A stretch of DNA of 16,946 nt, taken from an uncultured Candidatus Saccharibacteria bacterium (GTDB lineage Bacteria; Patescibacteriota; Saccharimonadia; Saccharimonadales; UBA4665). A program made the position numbers and the translations under genes. The stretch covers positions 1 to 16,946 of the forward strand of contig CAITDW010000232.1 of assembly GCA_903891235.1 (NCBI GenBank), written 5' to 3'. Positions 1 through 7,086 of the stretch are shown one piece after another. Position 1 is the stretch's first letter. Each line of letters opens with the position of its first letter. The notes below the pieces were generated by a model. The model was not told where the DNA came from. It did not search any database and worked only from the letters and a program-made list of their open reading frames with translations.

Positions 1-699
1 CGCTATATGTTTTGCATTTTCATTGAAACTTATTTTCCACTTATACGCAATTGGGTACAATAAAGGGCCTGCATAAACAACAATAGATTTACCCATAAGT
101 TCTAAGGCAATCTGTTTAGCAAGATTATCTTTACTCAATATTTCAGGTTTCCATGCTTCTACTATAGATTTTATATAACCAGACTTAGAAGCTAACTCCG
201 TAGCTTTATTGTTAGTAATTTCAAACTGATCAGTAAATTGCAAAATAGCTTTAAGTCCATATAAAACTGCATGTCTAGGTTGTAGACCTGAAGGCAAAAT
301 GGCGATTGGATAATGATTTGACTCGGCTATATCTTTGAGTTTTCCTCCAGAAGCTATAACAACAATTTCGGCACCCGTCGATTCAGCTAATTTAATAGCC
401 GAGAGAGTCTCTTCGGTATTACCAGAATAACTTGAAGCAAAGAAGAGAGTTTTTGAGTCAACAAATTTTGGGATTGAATAACCGCGAGAAATTATAAACG
501 GAATATTAAATCCAGGCCAGCTTTGAGCAACCATTGCGGCCAATGCTGATCCACCCATTCCAGACAAAACAATATTATCAAAAGATTTTGCTTTAACTTG
601 AAAATCATAGTGAATTTCAAGTTGCTGACCCTGTTTAGCAGCAGTTCCAAGAGTATCTTGAGCATCTTTCTCGTTAATAAATTTTAGGTCATCAATCAT
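1..699 (-). CDS. Bifunctional phosphoglucose/phosphomannose isomerase, 5' part (runs off left edge)
   Basis: This is a cytosolic sugar isomerase of the SIS fold, expected to interconvert fructose-6-P with glucose-6-P and mannose-6-P. The frame is open for 233 codons from ATG at 699 to base 1, so the C-terminal third or so is missing. Visible features are the GMGGSA loop (residues 47-52), the phosphate-binding SSYSGNTEET segment (89-98), QPRHA (140-144) and SFNENAK near the edge. In that last motif Glu227 corresponds to the catalytic glutamate of the PGI/PMI family. The start is supported by a GGAAAGG ribosome binding site a few bases upstream. The gene diverges from the acidic protein at 789. 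It could feed mannose-6-P into glycolysis, which would fit the GH26 enzymes nearby, but that link is inference. The family assignment is secure; true dual substrate specificity is not proven. Confidence 0.9.
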   Translation of the reverse strand, partial: MIDDLKFINEKDAQDTLGTAAKQGQQLEIHYDFQVKAKSFDNIVLSGMGGSALAAMVAQSWPGFNIPFIISRGYSIPKFVDSKTLFFASSYSGNTEETLSAIKLAESTGAEIVVIASGGKLKDIAESNHYPIAILPSGLQPRHAVLYGLKAILQFTDQFEITNNKATELASKSGYIKSIVEAWKPEILSKDNLAKQIALELMGKSIVVYAGPLLYPIAYKWKISFNENAKHIA

Positions 700-727
700 G
701 TTATACCTTTCCTTTTATGTTTTTAAT

Positions 728-756
728 TTGGTATTATCTATATAATGTACTTTAAT
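728..756 (+). promoter_or_regulatory. Candidate promoter for the acidic protein gene
   Basis: TTGGTA (728-733) and TTTAAT (751-756) are 17 bp apart. A perfect TATAAT also lies at 741-746, but without a matching -35. The 89-bp divergent gap is very AT-rich, so several -10-like hexamers exist on both strands and the assignment is tentative. On the minus strand a TATAAT (755-760) could serve the isomerase gene. Confidence 0.3.
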
Positions 757-788
757 TATAGTATATATTTCAAAAACTAGGGGGTAGG

Positions 789-1445
789 ATGTTCGGAAGA
801 GATAATCAAGCAACTGCTGCACAACCAGTAATGGCGCCGCAAGATAATAGTCAAATAGTTAGTAAGGGTGGTCAATACCTAAATCCGACTCAAAATCCTC
901 AACCTCAATTAACCACGGTTCCTCAACCGATAACCTATGGCCCTCCCCTTCCTCCAAGTACTGATGAAATAATGACAGTTCCTCAAGTTACTCAAAGTCC
1001 AACAATTGATTCAATGCCCGTGATGGCATCAAGCAAAGATACAGAAAGCGTAACAGCACCACCATTATTGGATAATGATGAGAATTTAGATAATGATCTC
1101 AGTTTAACTGTTACCCCAGTCAAAGAATCAGAAGAAGAAATTACTTCAAAAGAAAACAACTCAAGCTCAGATGATGCTGACAACTTAGACAATAGCGAAC
1201 TATTGAACATCAAACAGGAGGCTCTAGAAAAATTAAATCCTCTTGTAGATAAATTAGATCAATCGCCCGAAGAAAAATTTCATACTCTCATGATGATGAT
1301 TCAAGCATCTGATGATCAGACCATGATTCCATTAGCTTATGAATCTGCTCAATCTATTGAAGATGAAAAAGAAAAAGCTCAGGCACTCTTAGATGTTGTT
1401 AATGAAATTAATTATTTCACTCAAAAAGCTACTAATAATAAATAA
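789..1445 (+). CDS. Acidic, two-part protein of unknown function (218 aa)
   Basis: I do not recognise a characterised family. Residues 1-75 are rich in Pro, Gln and Thr and look disordered. Residues 80-136 are Ser/Asp/Glu-rich and strongly acidic. Residues 138-214 are predicted helical and look like the folded, conserved part (SPEEKFHTLMMMIQASDD, ALLDVVNEINYFTQ). There is no signal peptide or membrane segment, so it should be cytosolic. The ATG follows a GGGGGTAGG purine run that can act as the ribosome binding site. The gene converges on groEL with 14 bp between stop codons. I have an impression that similar helical C-termini occur in Saccharibacteria hypothetical proteins, but this is memory, not a search. 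The disordered acidic tail with a compact helical domain would suit a protein-protein adaptor; that is a guess. Confidence 0.8.
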   Translation: MFGRDNQATAAQPVMAPQDNSQIVSKGGQYLNPTQNPQPQLTTVPQPITYGPPLPPSTDEIMTVPQVTQSPTIDSMPVMASSKDTESVTAPPLLDNDENLDNDLSLTVTPVKESEEEITSKENNSSSDDADNLDNSELLNIKQEALEKLNPLVDKLDQSPEEKFHTLMMMIQASDDQTMIPLAYESAQSIEDEKEKAQALLDVVNEINYFTQKATNNK

Positions 1446-1459
1446 AATATCTATTTAGT

Positions 1460-3103
1460 TTAATAATCCATTCCACCCATACCGCTTGGCATTTGTGGAG
1501 TTGTTTCTTTCTTTTCGGGAATATCTACTATTAACGCGCCCATAGTCATTGATGTTCCAGCGATACTGACAGAATTCTGAATTGCTTCTTTAGTAACCCT
1601 AGCAGGATCGATTACACCATTAGATTTAAGATCGACCAATTTAGTTGGATTATTAACGTCAATTCCCATGCCGGTTTTTGCTTTTTTTACTTGTGGTAAC
1701 CATTCATCGGGATTAATTCCAGAGTTTGAAAGTAATATTCTAAATGGTTGTTCTAAAGCATTTTGAAGAATTTGAGAACCAATTGATTCTGAATCATTGC
1801 CGGAGTGTTTAATGGTTGATGCTAGGTTAATCAAGGTAACTCCACCACCTGCAACTATACCTTCATCAAGCGCAGCTTTAACAGAAGCTACGGCATCATC
1901 AACTCGGAACTTCTTTTCTTCAATTTCTGTCTCAGTTGCACCACCAACTTTAATAACAGCAACTCTACCTGACATTGCAGCTCGTCTTTTTGTGAGACTT
2001 TCTTTATCATATTCACTAGTAGAAGACTTAATTTGAGCATTTATCTGATTAATTCTATCTTTTTGAATGCTAGACTTACCAGCACCTTCAATAATAGTCG
2101 TGTCTTCCTTGGTTACTATAACTTTTCTAGAATTACCAAGCATATCAAGTTCAACTGTTTCAAAATTATGACCTAAATCTTCGCTAATAACAGTTGCTCC
2201 TGTTAATACTGCAATGTCTTCAAGAACATCTTTTCGTCTTTCGCCAAATTCAGGTGCTTTTATGGCAACTGTATTAAATACACCTTTTAGCCGATTGAGA
2301 ACTAATGTTCCAAGTGCTTCACCTTCAACATCTTCAGCAATAATAACTAGATCTTTTTTGCCAGCTTGAGCCATTTTTTCTAATATTGGCAAAATTTCTT
2401 GTACGGAAGAAATTTTCCTATCTGTGATTAGAATTGATGGCTTATTATAAATTGCTTCCATGCGGGCTGCATCAGTGACCATATATGGACTAATAAAACC
2501 TCTTTGAAAAGTAAAGCCTTCAACAACTTCACTTTCGAGCTTAAGGCCTTGTCCCTCTTCTACCGTTACAACACCGTCCTTACCAACCTTATCGATAACG
2601 TCTGCTATAAGTTTTCCAATTTCAGAATCACCAGCGGAAATAGTCGCCACCTCGGCAACCCTACCCTTTTTGCCAACGACTGCTTCGCTCATGCTGGATA
2701 GTTTAGCAATGACGTCTTTTGAAGCTGCCTCAAGGCCTTTTCTTAACAACATGGGATTGTGGCCAGCTGCTATGAGTTTGTTGGCCTCATTGAGTATCTG
2801 ATATGTTAGAACGGTAACTGTTGTCGTTCCATCGCCAGCAACATCGTTCATTTTGCTCGCGGCTTGCTTAATAAGTTCAGCGCCAACTTTTTGACCTAAG
2901 TTTTCATCATCTGTTTCTGGTAAATCGACTGCCTTAGCAACAGTGACTCCATCATGAGTGATAGTAGGTGCTCCATAACTTTTATTAATTACGACATTAC
3001 GTCCCTTCGGTCCCATTGTTGTTTTAACTGCGTCATATAAAATTTTTGCACCCTCTAAAACTCTTTTGCGAGCGTCGTCATCATAAAATACTTTTTTTGC
3101 CAT
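1460..3103 (-). CDS. groEL: Chaperonin GroEL (Cpn60), 547 aa
   Basis: This is the ATP-driven 14-mer folding chamber of the cytosol, working with GroES. It is full length for the family. The ATP-site residues are present: Asp51 in THDGVTVAK, GDGTTT at 90-95 (Asp91) and Asp403 in RVDDAV. The apical domain spans roughly 195-380 and the C-terminus ends in the usual Gly/Met tail (MPSGMGGMDY). Compared with E. coli GroEL there are about five extra residues just before the GDGTTT loop (around 60-80). The ATG is preceded by an AAGGG ribosome binding site 12-13 nt upstream. groEL is the second gene of the groES-groEL operon, 23 bp after groES, and should share its CIRCE-controlled promoter. Annotation is secure. 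Confidence 0.98.
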   Translation of the reverse strand: MAKKVFYDDDARKRVLEGAKILYDAVKTTMGPKGRNVVINKSYGAPTITHDGVTVAKAVDLPETDDENLGQKVGAELIKQAASKMNDVAGDGTTTVTVLTYQILNEANKLIAAGHNPMLLRKGLEAASKDVIAKLSSMSEAVVGKKGRVAEVATISAGDSEIGKLIADVIDKVGKDGVVTVEEGQGLKLESEVVEGFTFQRGFISPYMVTDAARMEAIYNKPSILITDRKISSVQEILPILEKMAQAGKKDLVIIAEDVEGEALGTLVLNRLKGVFNTVAIKAPEFGERRKDVLEDIAVLTGATVISEDLGHNFETVELDMLGNSRKVIVTKEDTTIIEGAGKSSIQKDRINQINAQIKSSTSEYDKESLTKRRAAMSGRVAVIKVGGATETEIEEKKFRVDDAVASVKAALDEGIVAGGGVTLINLASTIKHSGNDSESIGSQILQNALEQPFRILLSNSGINPDEWLPQVKKAKTGMGIDVNNPTKLVDLKSNGVIDPARVTKEAIQNSVSIAGTSMTMGALIVDIPEKKETTPQMPSGMGGMDY

Positions 3104-3126
3104 TTAAATAAAATTCCCTTCTTAGA

Positions 3127-3393
3127 TTAATTAACTGTTGCAATAATGTCTTCTTCTTTTATTAGAATATAATCTTCGCCAGAAACCGTAACTTCTGTAG
3201 AGCTATAACCTTTTTGGATAATTTGATCGTCAATCTTAACTCGCTTAACATCCTTGCCTATTGCTAATACCTTTGCAACTTGAGATTTTTCGGCAGAACT
3301 TTCTGGTAATAGTATGCCGCTTGCAGTTTTAGTAGCTGGATCATCTATTTTAGCAACAACATAATCTGCCAATGGCTGTAATTTGGTTTTCAT
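3127..3393 (-). CDS. groES: Co-chaperonin GroES (Cpn10), 88 aa
   Basis: GroES is the heptameric lid of the GroEL chamber. The protein matches the family in length and order: a beta-barrel start (LQPLADYVVAK), the mobile loop that docks on GroEL with hydrophobic GILLP (about residues 26-30), and the C-terminal strand ending ILIKEEDIIATVN. I chose ATG at 3393. A longer frame exists from TTG at 3411, but that codon overlaps the ribosome binding site and would add six residues not usual for the family. It is the first gene of the operon with groEL. The upstream region carries a promoter and a CIRCE operator, so heat-shock control by HrcA is expected. Confidence 0.97.
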   Translation of the reverse strand: MKTKLQPLADYVVAKIDDPATKTASGILLPESSAEKSQVAKVLAIGKDVKRVKIDDQIIQKGYSSTEVTVSGEDYILIKEEDIIATVN

Positions 3394-3403
3394 AATAAGA
3401 TTT

Positions 3404-3409
3404 ACCTCC
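3404..3409 (-). promoter_or_regulatory. Ribosome binding site of groES (decides the start)
   Basis: A perfect GGAGGT lies 10 nt upstream of the ATG at 3393 and overlaps the alternative TTG at 3411. This rules out the longer reading and shows that Shine-Dalgarno initiation is used in this genome. Confidence 0.9.
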
Positions 3410-3425
3410 AATTAATTTTTATTCA

Positions 3426-3452
3426 CTAGCACTTTAATGCTTAGAGTGCTAA
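3426..3452 (-). promoter_or_regulatory. CIRCE operator (HrcA binding site)
   Basis: The arms are CTAGCACTT (3426-3434) and GAGTGCTAA (3444-3452) on the plus strand, with a 9-bp spacer, against the consensus TTAGCACTC-N9-GAGTGCTAA. One arm is perfect; the other differs at its two end positions. The site lies just downstream of the predicted groES transcription start, the classical position for repression by HrcA. No hrcA gene is in this window. Confidence 0.93.
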
Positions 3453-3463
3453 CTTGTCTCTAT

Positions 3464-3492
3464 AATATAATCAAATTTACTTCTATCGTCAA
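3464..3492 (-). promoter_or_regulatory. groES-groEL promoter
   Basis: On the minus strand TTGACG (3492-3487) and TATATT (3469-3464) are separated by 17 bp. Transcription would start near 3457, placing the CIRCE element at about +5 to +31 and leaving a leader of roughly 65 nt with the GGAGGT site. Confidence 0.75.
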
Positions 3493-3528
3493 GAAACATC
3501 CTAATATTAAAAATAATAATTTGGTTTT

Positions 3529-3537
3529 TGTTATAAT
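3529..3537 (+). promoter_or_regulatory. Extended -10 promoter of the amidinohydrolase gene
   Basis: TG-T-TATAAT (TATAAT at 3532-3537) ends 8 nt before the ATG at 3546. There is no clear -35 and no ribosome binding site. Transcription should start at or within two bases of the ATG, giving a leaderless mRNA. Confidence 0.65.
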
Positions 3538-3545
3538 GAGTTTTA

Positions 3546-4343
3546 ATGTCTAAAAGTATTTTGCTCTGCCGACCAGATTATTTCGATATAGAATATGAAA
3601 TAAACCCTTGGATGAATACTGATAACCAAGTAAAAAGCAATATAGCATTAGAACAGTGGAATAAGCTCTATGATATATACAAAAATAAGCTAGGCTGGAA
3701 TCTGAAACTAATCGATCCAATAAAAAATTTACCTGATATGGTCTTTACCGCCAATGGTGCATTAGTTATTAACGGTAAGGTTGCTCTACCAACATTCAGA
3801 GCTCCTGATCGTCAACCTGAAACAAAATATTTTAGAAAATGGTTCGAAGATAATGGATATACTGAAATCTTAGAGCCAAAGTATGACTTTGAGGGTGAAG
3901 GCGACGCACTGCTTTGGAACGACATTCTATTTGCTGGTTTCCCATGGAGGAGCGATCAAGCTTGTCACAATGAGCTAAGAGATTTTTTCGGAATTAAGCT
4001 AGTCTCCTTACAGCTTGCAGATGCTAGATTCTATCATCTTGATACTTGCCTAACTATTGTTGACAATGAAACTGTCGCGATTTGGCCAGGTGCTTTTACT
4101 GAAAAGAGCATCAAAAGAATACATGAAATAGTCCCAAATGTCATAGAGTCTAGCGATGAAGATACGTTGGCTTATGGGCTAAACGCAATGAGCGATGGCA
4201 AAAATATAGTTTTATCAGACAAAGCCTATGGTTTAATAGAAAAATACCAGAAAAAAGGAATGAATGTTTTTACTGTTCCCATAAGTGAATATCAAAAGAG
4301 TGGCGGTGGTGTTAAATGTTTAACACTTGAATTAAGAACTTAG
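3546..4343 (+). CDS. Arginine dihydrolase / dimethylargininase-type amidinohydrolase (265 aa)
   Basis: This is a guanidino-group-modifying enzyme of the amidinotransferase/DDAH fold. It opens with CRPDYFDIEYEINPWM, typical of the N-terminal domain of arginine dihydrolases (ArgZ/AgrE, arginine to ornithine, CO2 and ammonia) and of related dimethylargininases. Catalytic and binding residues are visible: Asp64 and Asn70 (DMVFTAN), the FEGEGDAL segment (115-122, Glu118), His164 (FYHLDTCL) and the nucleophile Cys258 in GGGVKCLTLE at the C-terminus. It lacks the ornithine cyclodeaminase-like second domain of cyanobacterial AgrE. No signal peptide is seen, so it is cytosolic. The gene stands alone and converges on the small gene at 4365. 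It could supply ornithine, ammonia or citrulline; the exact product cannot be read from sequence. The family call is strong, the substrate moderate. Confidence 0.85.
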   Translation: MSKSILLCRPDYFDIEYEINPWMNTDNQVKSNIALEQWNKLYDIYKNKLGWNLKLIDPIKNLPDMVFTANGALVINGKVALPTFRAPDRQPETKYFRKWFEDNGYTEILEPKYDFEGEGDALLWNDILFAGFPWRSDQACHNELRDFFGIKLVSLQLADARFYHLDTCLTIVDNETVAIWPGAFTEKSIKRIHEIVPNVIESSDEDTLAYGLNAMSDGKNIVLSDKAYGLIEKYQKKGMNVFTVPISEYQKSGGGVKCLTLELRT

Positions 4344-4364
4344 GCACAATTAAATAAATACTTT

Positions 4365-4766
4365 TTAGCTATTATTAGTTTTTGCTCGAAGCAAAATATG
4401 CCCAATTGAAAAATCAGGATCTGATTCGTTATTAAGTGTAATAATTTTTCCTGGAATAAAGTCAATTGAATCTGAATTCCTTAACCAATCTTCTGCAGTT
4501 TCCAGTATTTCTATATTGCTTAGTTCTCCATCTTCTTTGAAGCTACCTAAGGATTTATCAGAATCTTCTGCTAAATTAGCAGGATCAATGGCAAAAACGA
4601 ACCATTTATGATCAAGTTTACTGGCCATGATAGCTATATGTGCCAAATTAAACTTTGAAGAGTCGGATTTATCTGAAATACCACTAGCCTCTAGAAGAGA
4701 TTCCATTATAGGTCTTTCATGAATATTTGGTGGAATATTTATTGCCTTGATTTGTTCAATTGTCAT
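4365..4766 (-). CDS. Small protein of unknown function (133 aa)
   Basis: No family was recognised. The protein is soluble and acidic, with alternating helix- and strand-like segments (FNLAHIAIMASKLDHKWFVF, then a Lys/Glu/Asp-rich middle, then IDFIPGKIITLNN and a final IGHILLRAKTN). No membrane segment or cysteine motif is visible. I start it at ATG 4766. Upstream in-frame TTG (4790) and ATG (4775) codons exist, but 4766 lies 7 nt from an extended -10 and fits the leaderless pattern seen across the window. It converges on the amidinohydrolase gene, with 21 bp between them. Its own promoter argues that it is expressed separately from the GH26 genes downstream. Confidence 0.7.
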   Translation of the reverse strand: MTIEQIKAINIPPNIHERPIMESLLEASGISDKSDSSKFNLAHIAIMASKLDHKWFVFAIDPANLAEDSDKSLGSFKEDGELSNIEILETAEDWLRNSDSIDFIPGKIITLNNESDPDFSIGHILLRAKTNNS

Positions 4767-4773
4767 ATAACAC

Positions 4774-4782
4774 ATTTTAACA
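4774..4782 (-). promoter_or_regulatory. Extended -10 promoter of the 133-aa gene
   Basis: On the minus strand TG-T-TAAAAT ends 7 nt before the ATG at 4766, so the predicted mRNA has no leader. A TTGACA lies only 5 bp further up (4790-4785), too close to act as the -35 of this -10. Confidence 0.5.
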
Positions 4783-4839
4783 TATGTCAATATTTGTGGT
4801 TCGAGAGTATACCCTTACGACATGTATTATGAATAAAGT

Positions 4840-5835
4840 TTATTCATTGGGGTTGAAATACGAACTTTGAGCCATTTGAGTGAATTGAGTTAGCCCTGTT
4901 CCCGTAAGAGTCCACTGACCAGATGTACCTGTAGAATCGAAATAGACCACAGCCTTTATTCCAGTATATTGCTGTACTGATGACTCAAGTCCTTGTAAAT
5001 ATGCTGCCTGATCAACAGCCTGAGCACCTGTTTCTGCTATCATAAGGGGTTTTTTATAGGATGAATATTGATCATACCAAGCACCGAATATATTTGAAAA
5101 ACCAGCAGCACCAAGTGCATGATGGTCATAACCATCTACTGCAATCCAATTTACATACTGACTACCAGGATACCAACTACTAAAACGACTTAATCCACCA
5201 CTGATTCCTGGACACCAAACAAAAGTTACGTTTGTTGCTCCATCTTTTTGAAATAATTCATAAATGTGTTGCCAAGCAGCAATAAATTCAATAGAACTAC
5301 CTTCATTTACGTGTGATGGATCTTTTAAATTCATCTCCCAATCCCATCTTAGGAAAACGGGTTTACCATAACTTTTTAGTGCATTTGCATAGTTATTAAT
5401 AACAGAATCATCAGAGCCACCAGAAATAGTTGCATAATTTGCTGGACCCCAATCGACTAAAGTCATTCCGCCGTTTTGATTAATAAAGTTAATCTCACTT
5501 ACTGGTGCAGGTACTGACCAACCAGTAAATAGATGCTCAATTTTTAGTTGACGACCGATTGTCTGGTTTAAGATTGGCAGCTGTTTTTCGACATTCGGTT
5601 TAGTTTTTTGACCATCTGGGCTAGGATTTGGCCATGCCCCTAAATATGCTCCGAAAGTTGGAATACGCGGGGGTTGTAAGGTGCTACTGTTTACCGCATT
5701 TTTAATGGAAACTGTTGTCTGCTGATGATGTTTGTAGATAACATATCCAACTACCCCAAGAGTCATAACAATAATTAGAACTATTATTGTTTCTATAAGA
5801 CCAAAGCCTTTTTCATGTTTCGTTATTGTTACCAT
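4840..5835 (-). CDS. GH26-type endo-glycosidase with a type IV prepilin-like N-terminus (331 aa)
   Basis: This is a predicted surface glycoside hydrolase. Residues 1-34 form a class III/type IV prepilin-like leader: charged KHEKG, then the cleavage site Gly10/Phe11 with Glu at mature position +5 (GFGLIE), then a hydrophobic helix. Residues 58-328 form a (beta/alpha)8 glycosidase domain of the GH26 kind. The acid/base is Glu167 in RWDWEMN, the nucleophile is Glu268 in MIAETG, with FVWCPG, YPGSQYVNWIAVDGY and WQHIY segments between. GH26 members are mostly beta-mannanases, some act on mixed-linkage glucans or xylans, so the substrate is open. The usual His before the acid/base is Trp here. It lies 72 bp after a paralogue and has its own promoter. 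The pilin-like leader could anchor it in the membrane or load it into a pilus or pseudopilus. Confidence 0.85.
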   Translation of the reverse strand: MVTITKHEKGFGLIETIIVLIIVMTLGVVGYVIYKHHQQTTVSIKNAVNSSTLQPPRIPTFGAYLGAWPNPSPDGQKTKPNVEKQLPILNQTIGRQLKIEHLFTGWSVPAPVSEINFINQNGGMTLVDWGPANYATISGGSDDSVINNYANALKSYGKPVFLRWDWEMNLKDPSHVNEGSSIEFIAAWQHIYELFQKDGATNVTFVWCPGISGGLSRFSSWYPGSQYVNWIAVDGYDHHALGAAGFSNIFGAWYDQYSSYKKPLMIAETGAQAVDQAAYLQGLESSVQQYTGIKAVVYFDSTGTSGQWTLTGTGLTQFTQMAQSSYFNPNE

Positions 5836-5846
5836 ATATCAGATAG

Positions 5847-5875
5847 ATTATAACTTTGCTTATCTTTAAAGGCAA
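5847..5875 (-). promoter_or_regulatory. Promoter of the pilin-GH26 gene
   Basis: On the minus strand TTGCCT (5875-5870) and a perfect TATAAT (5852-5847) are 17 bp apart. The ATG at 5835 follows 11 nt after the -10, so the leader would be only about 5 nt and holds no ribosome binding site. Confidence 0.75.
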
Positions 5876-5907
5876 AGTGGATACATTAAATTATTTGTAT
5901 ATTATTT

Positions 5908-7071
5908 TTAAAACTTTGGTTGAAAATTAGGGTCACTAGCTATATTTATGAATTGATTAAGGCCAATACCACCTAATGTCCAGTCACCACTAGTACCCAG
6001 TGAGTCAAAATAAACCCACGCTTTAATATCTGAATAATTTCCACTGTCAAGATCTGACTGTACGCCTTGTAAATATGTAGCCTGCTCGGCTACATTTCCG
6101 TCTATCGTACCTCCCGAAATAGTAGAGTCAGCCCCATTTTCCGCTATCATTAACGGTTTATTATGACTACTCCATGTTTCATACCAGCCTCCTGTACCTC
6201 CAAAATTACTTGTAAATGTTGCTGCACCTAGTTGGTGATGATCATAGCCATCTATAGCAATCCAGTCAACGTACTGATCTCCAGGGTACCACGTACTAAA
6301 TCCACTTAAACCACCACTTAATCCAGGACACCAAACAAAGGCAACATTAGCTGCACCATCTGATTGAAATAAATTATATATATGCTGCCAAGCAGCAATA
6401 AATTCAGAAGATGTACCAAGCCCGGTATGGGTAGGGTCTTTAAGATTCATCTCCCAATCCCATCTTAGGAAAACGGGTTTATTATATGCTTTAAGTGCAT
6501 CTGCGTAGGTTTTTATGACTGAATCTTGGGAACCATTTGCTATTTGTTCGTAAGACGAAGGGGATAATGTGGCTGTAGAGGAACAGTTTGGATTTGATAT
6601 TGCTGTTGGTAATGGACCCCAATCTACTAGCGGCATCCCGCCATCACTACTCACGGTATTCATATTACTTATAGGTGCAGGTGTAGTCCAGCAAGTACTA
6701 AAAATATGTGCAATATCTAGTTTTCTATTACTGCTACTAATTGAATTATTAAAATTAGTTAAATTGGTCGTAAAACTATCAATATTAGCTACTCCACTTA
6801 CGCTAGGGTGTGTCCAAGCTCCGAGATAAATTCCAGATACTGGAATTAGTGGCTTTATTAAAGGAAGACCAAATTGTACTGATTTACCACTACTAGCACT
6901 GCTATCTATTTGAACGGTTGCAGGACTAGTTATAGTTCCCGATGCTGCATTCGTCGAAGCATAGGGAGATTGGGCATGACTAGATATGAGGGTCTTTACT
7001 CCGAAAATTGTAATTAAAAGTATAACAATTATAGCTATTATATTCTGTAGATTTATTTTTATTTTTGACAC
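5908..7071 (-). CDS. GH26-type endo-glycosidase with N-terminal signal anchor (387 aa)
   Basis: This is a paralogue of the downstream gene, with the same catalytic core. Residues 10-31 are a hydrophobic signal peptide or signal anchor, ending near SSHAQ. Residues 42-68 (ASGTITSPATV to SGKSVQFG) resemble the last strands of a secreted carbohydrate-binding-type module, too short to be a full one. The GH26 domain spans about 78-385, with acid/base Glu207 (RWDWEMN) and nucleophile Glu311 (MIAENG). Against the paralogue it has an extra loop at about 155-180 and cysteines at 127 and 163 that could form a disulfide outside the cell. The start is GTG at 7071: no in-frame ATG exists before the membrane segment, and the GTG lies 6 nt from an extended -10. 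A shared substrate with the neighbour is likely; its identity is unknown. Confidence 0.85.
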   Translation of the reverse strand: MSKIKINLQNIIAIIVILLITIFGVKTLISSHAQSPYASTNAASGTITSPATVQIDSSASSGKSVQFGLPLIKPLIPVSGIYLGAWTHPSVSGVANIDSFTTNLTNFNNSISSSNRKLDIAHIFSTCWTTPAPISNMNTVSSDGGMPLVDWGPLPTAISNPNCSSTATLSPSSYEQIANGSQDSVIKTYADALKAYNKPVFLRWDWEMNLKDPTHTGLGTSSEFIAAWQHIYNLFQSDGAANVAFVWCPGLSGGLSGFSTWYPGDQYVDWIAIDGYDHHQLGAATFTSNFGGTGGWYETWSSHNKPLMIAENGADSTISGGTIDGNVAEQATYLQGVQSDLDSGNYSDIKAWVYFDSLGTSGDWTLGGIGLNQFINIASDPNFQPKF

Positions 7072-7077
7072 ATTAGT

Positions 7078-7086
7078 ATTGTACCA
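7078..7086 (-). promoter_or_regulatory. Extended -10 promoter of the upstream GH26 gene
   Basis: On the minus strand TG-G-TACAAT ends 6 nt before the GTG start at 7071. No -35 or ribosome binding site is evident. The mRNA is predicted to begin at the GTG itself. Confidence 0.6.

Noticed and set aside
1797..2701. Plus-strand frames inside groEL
   Set aside because: They are antisense to a conserved gene, without promoters or recognisable domains.
4829..4847. Near-perfect palindrome ATGAATAAA-G-TTTATTCAT over the stop codon of the pilin-GH26 gene
   Set aside because: As a hairpin the stem is all weak pairs with no T-run, and the site is partly fixed by coding sequence; not enough to call a terminator or operator.
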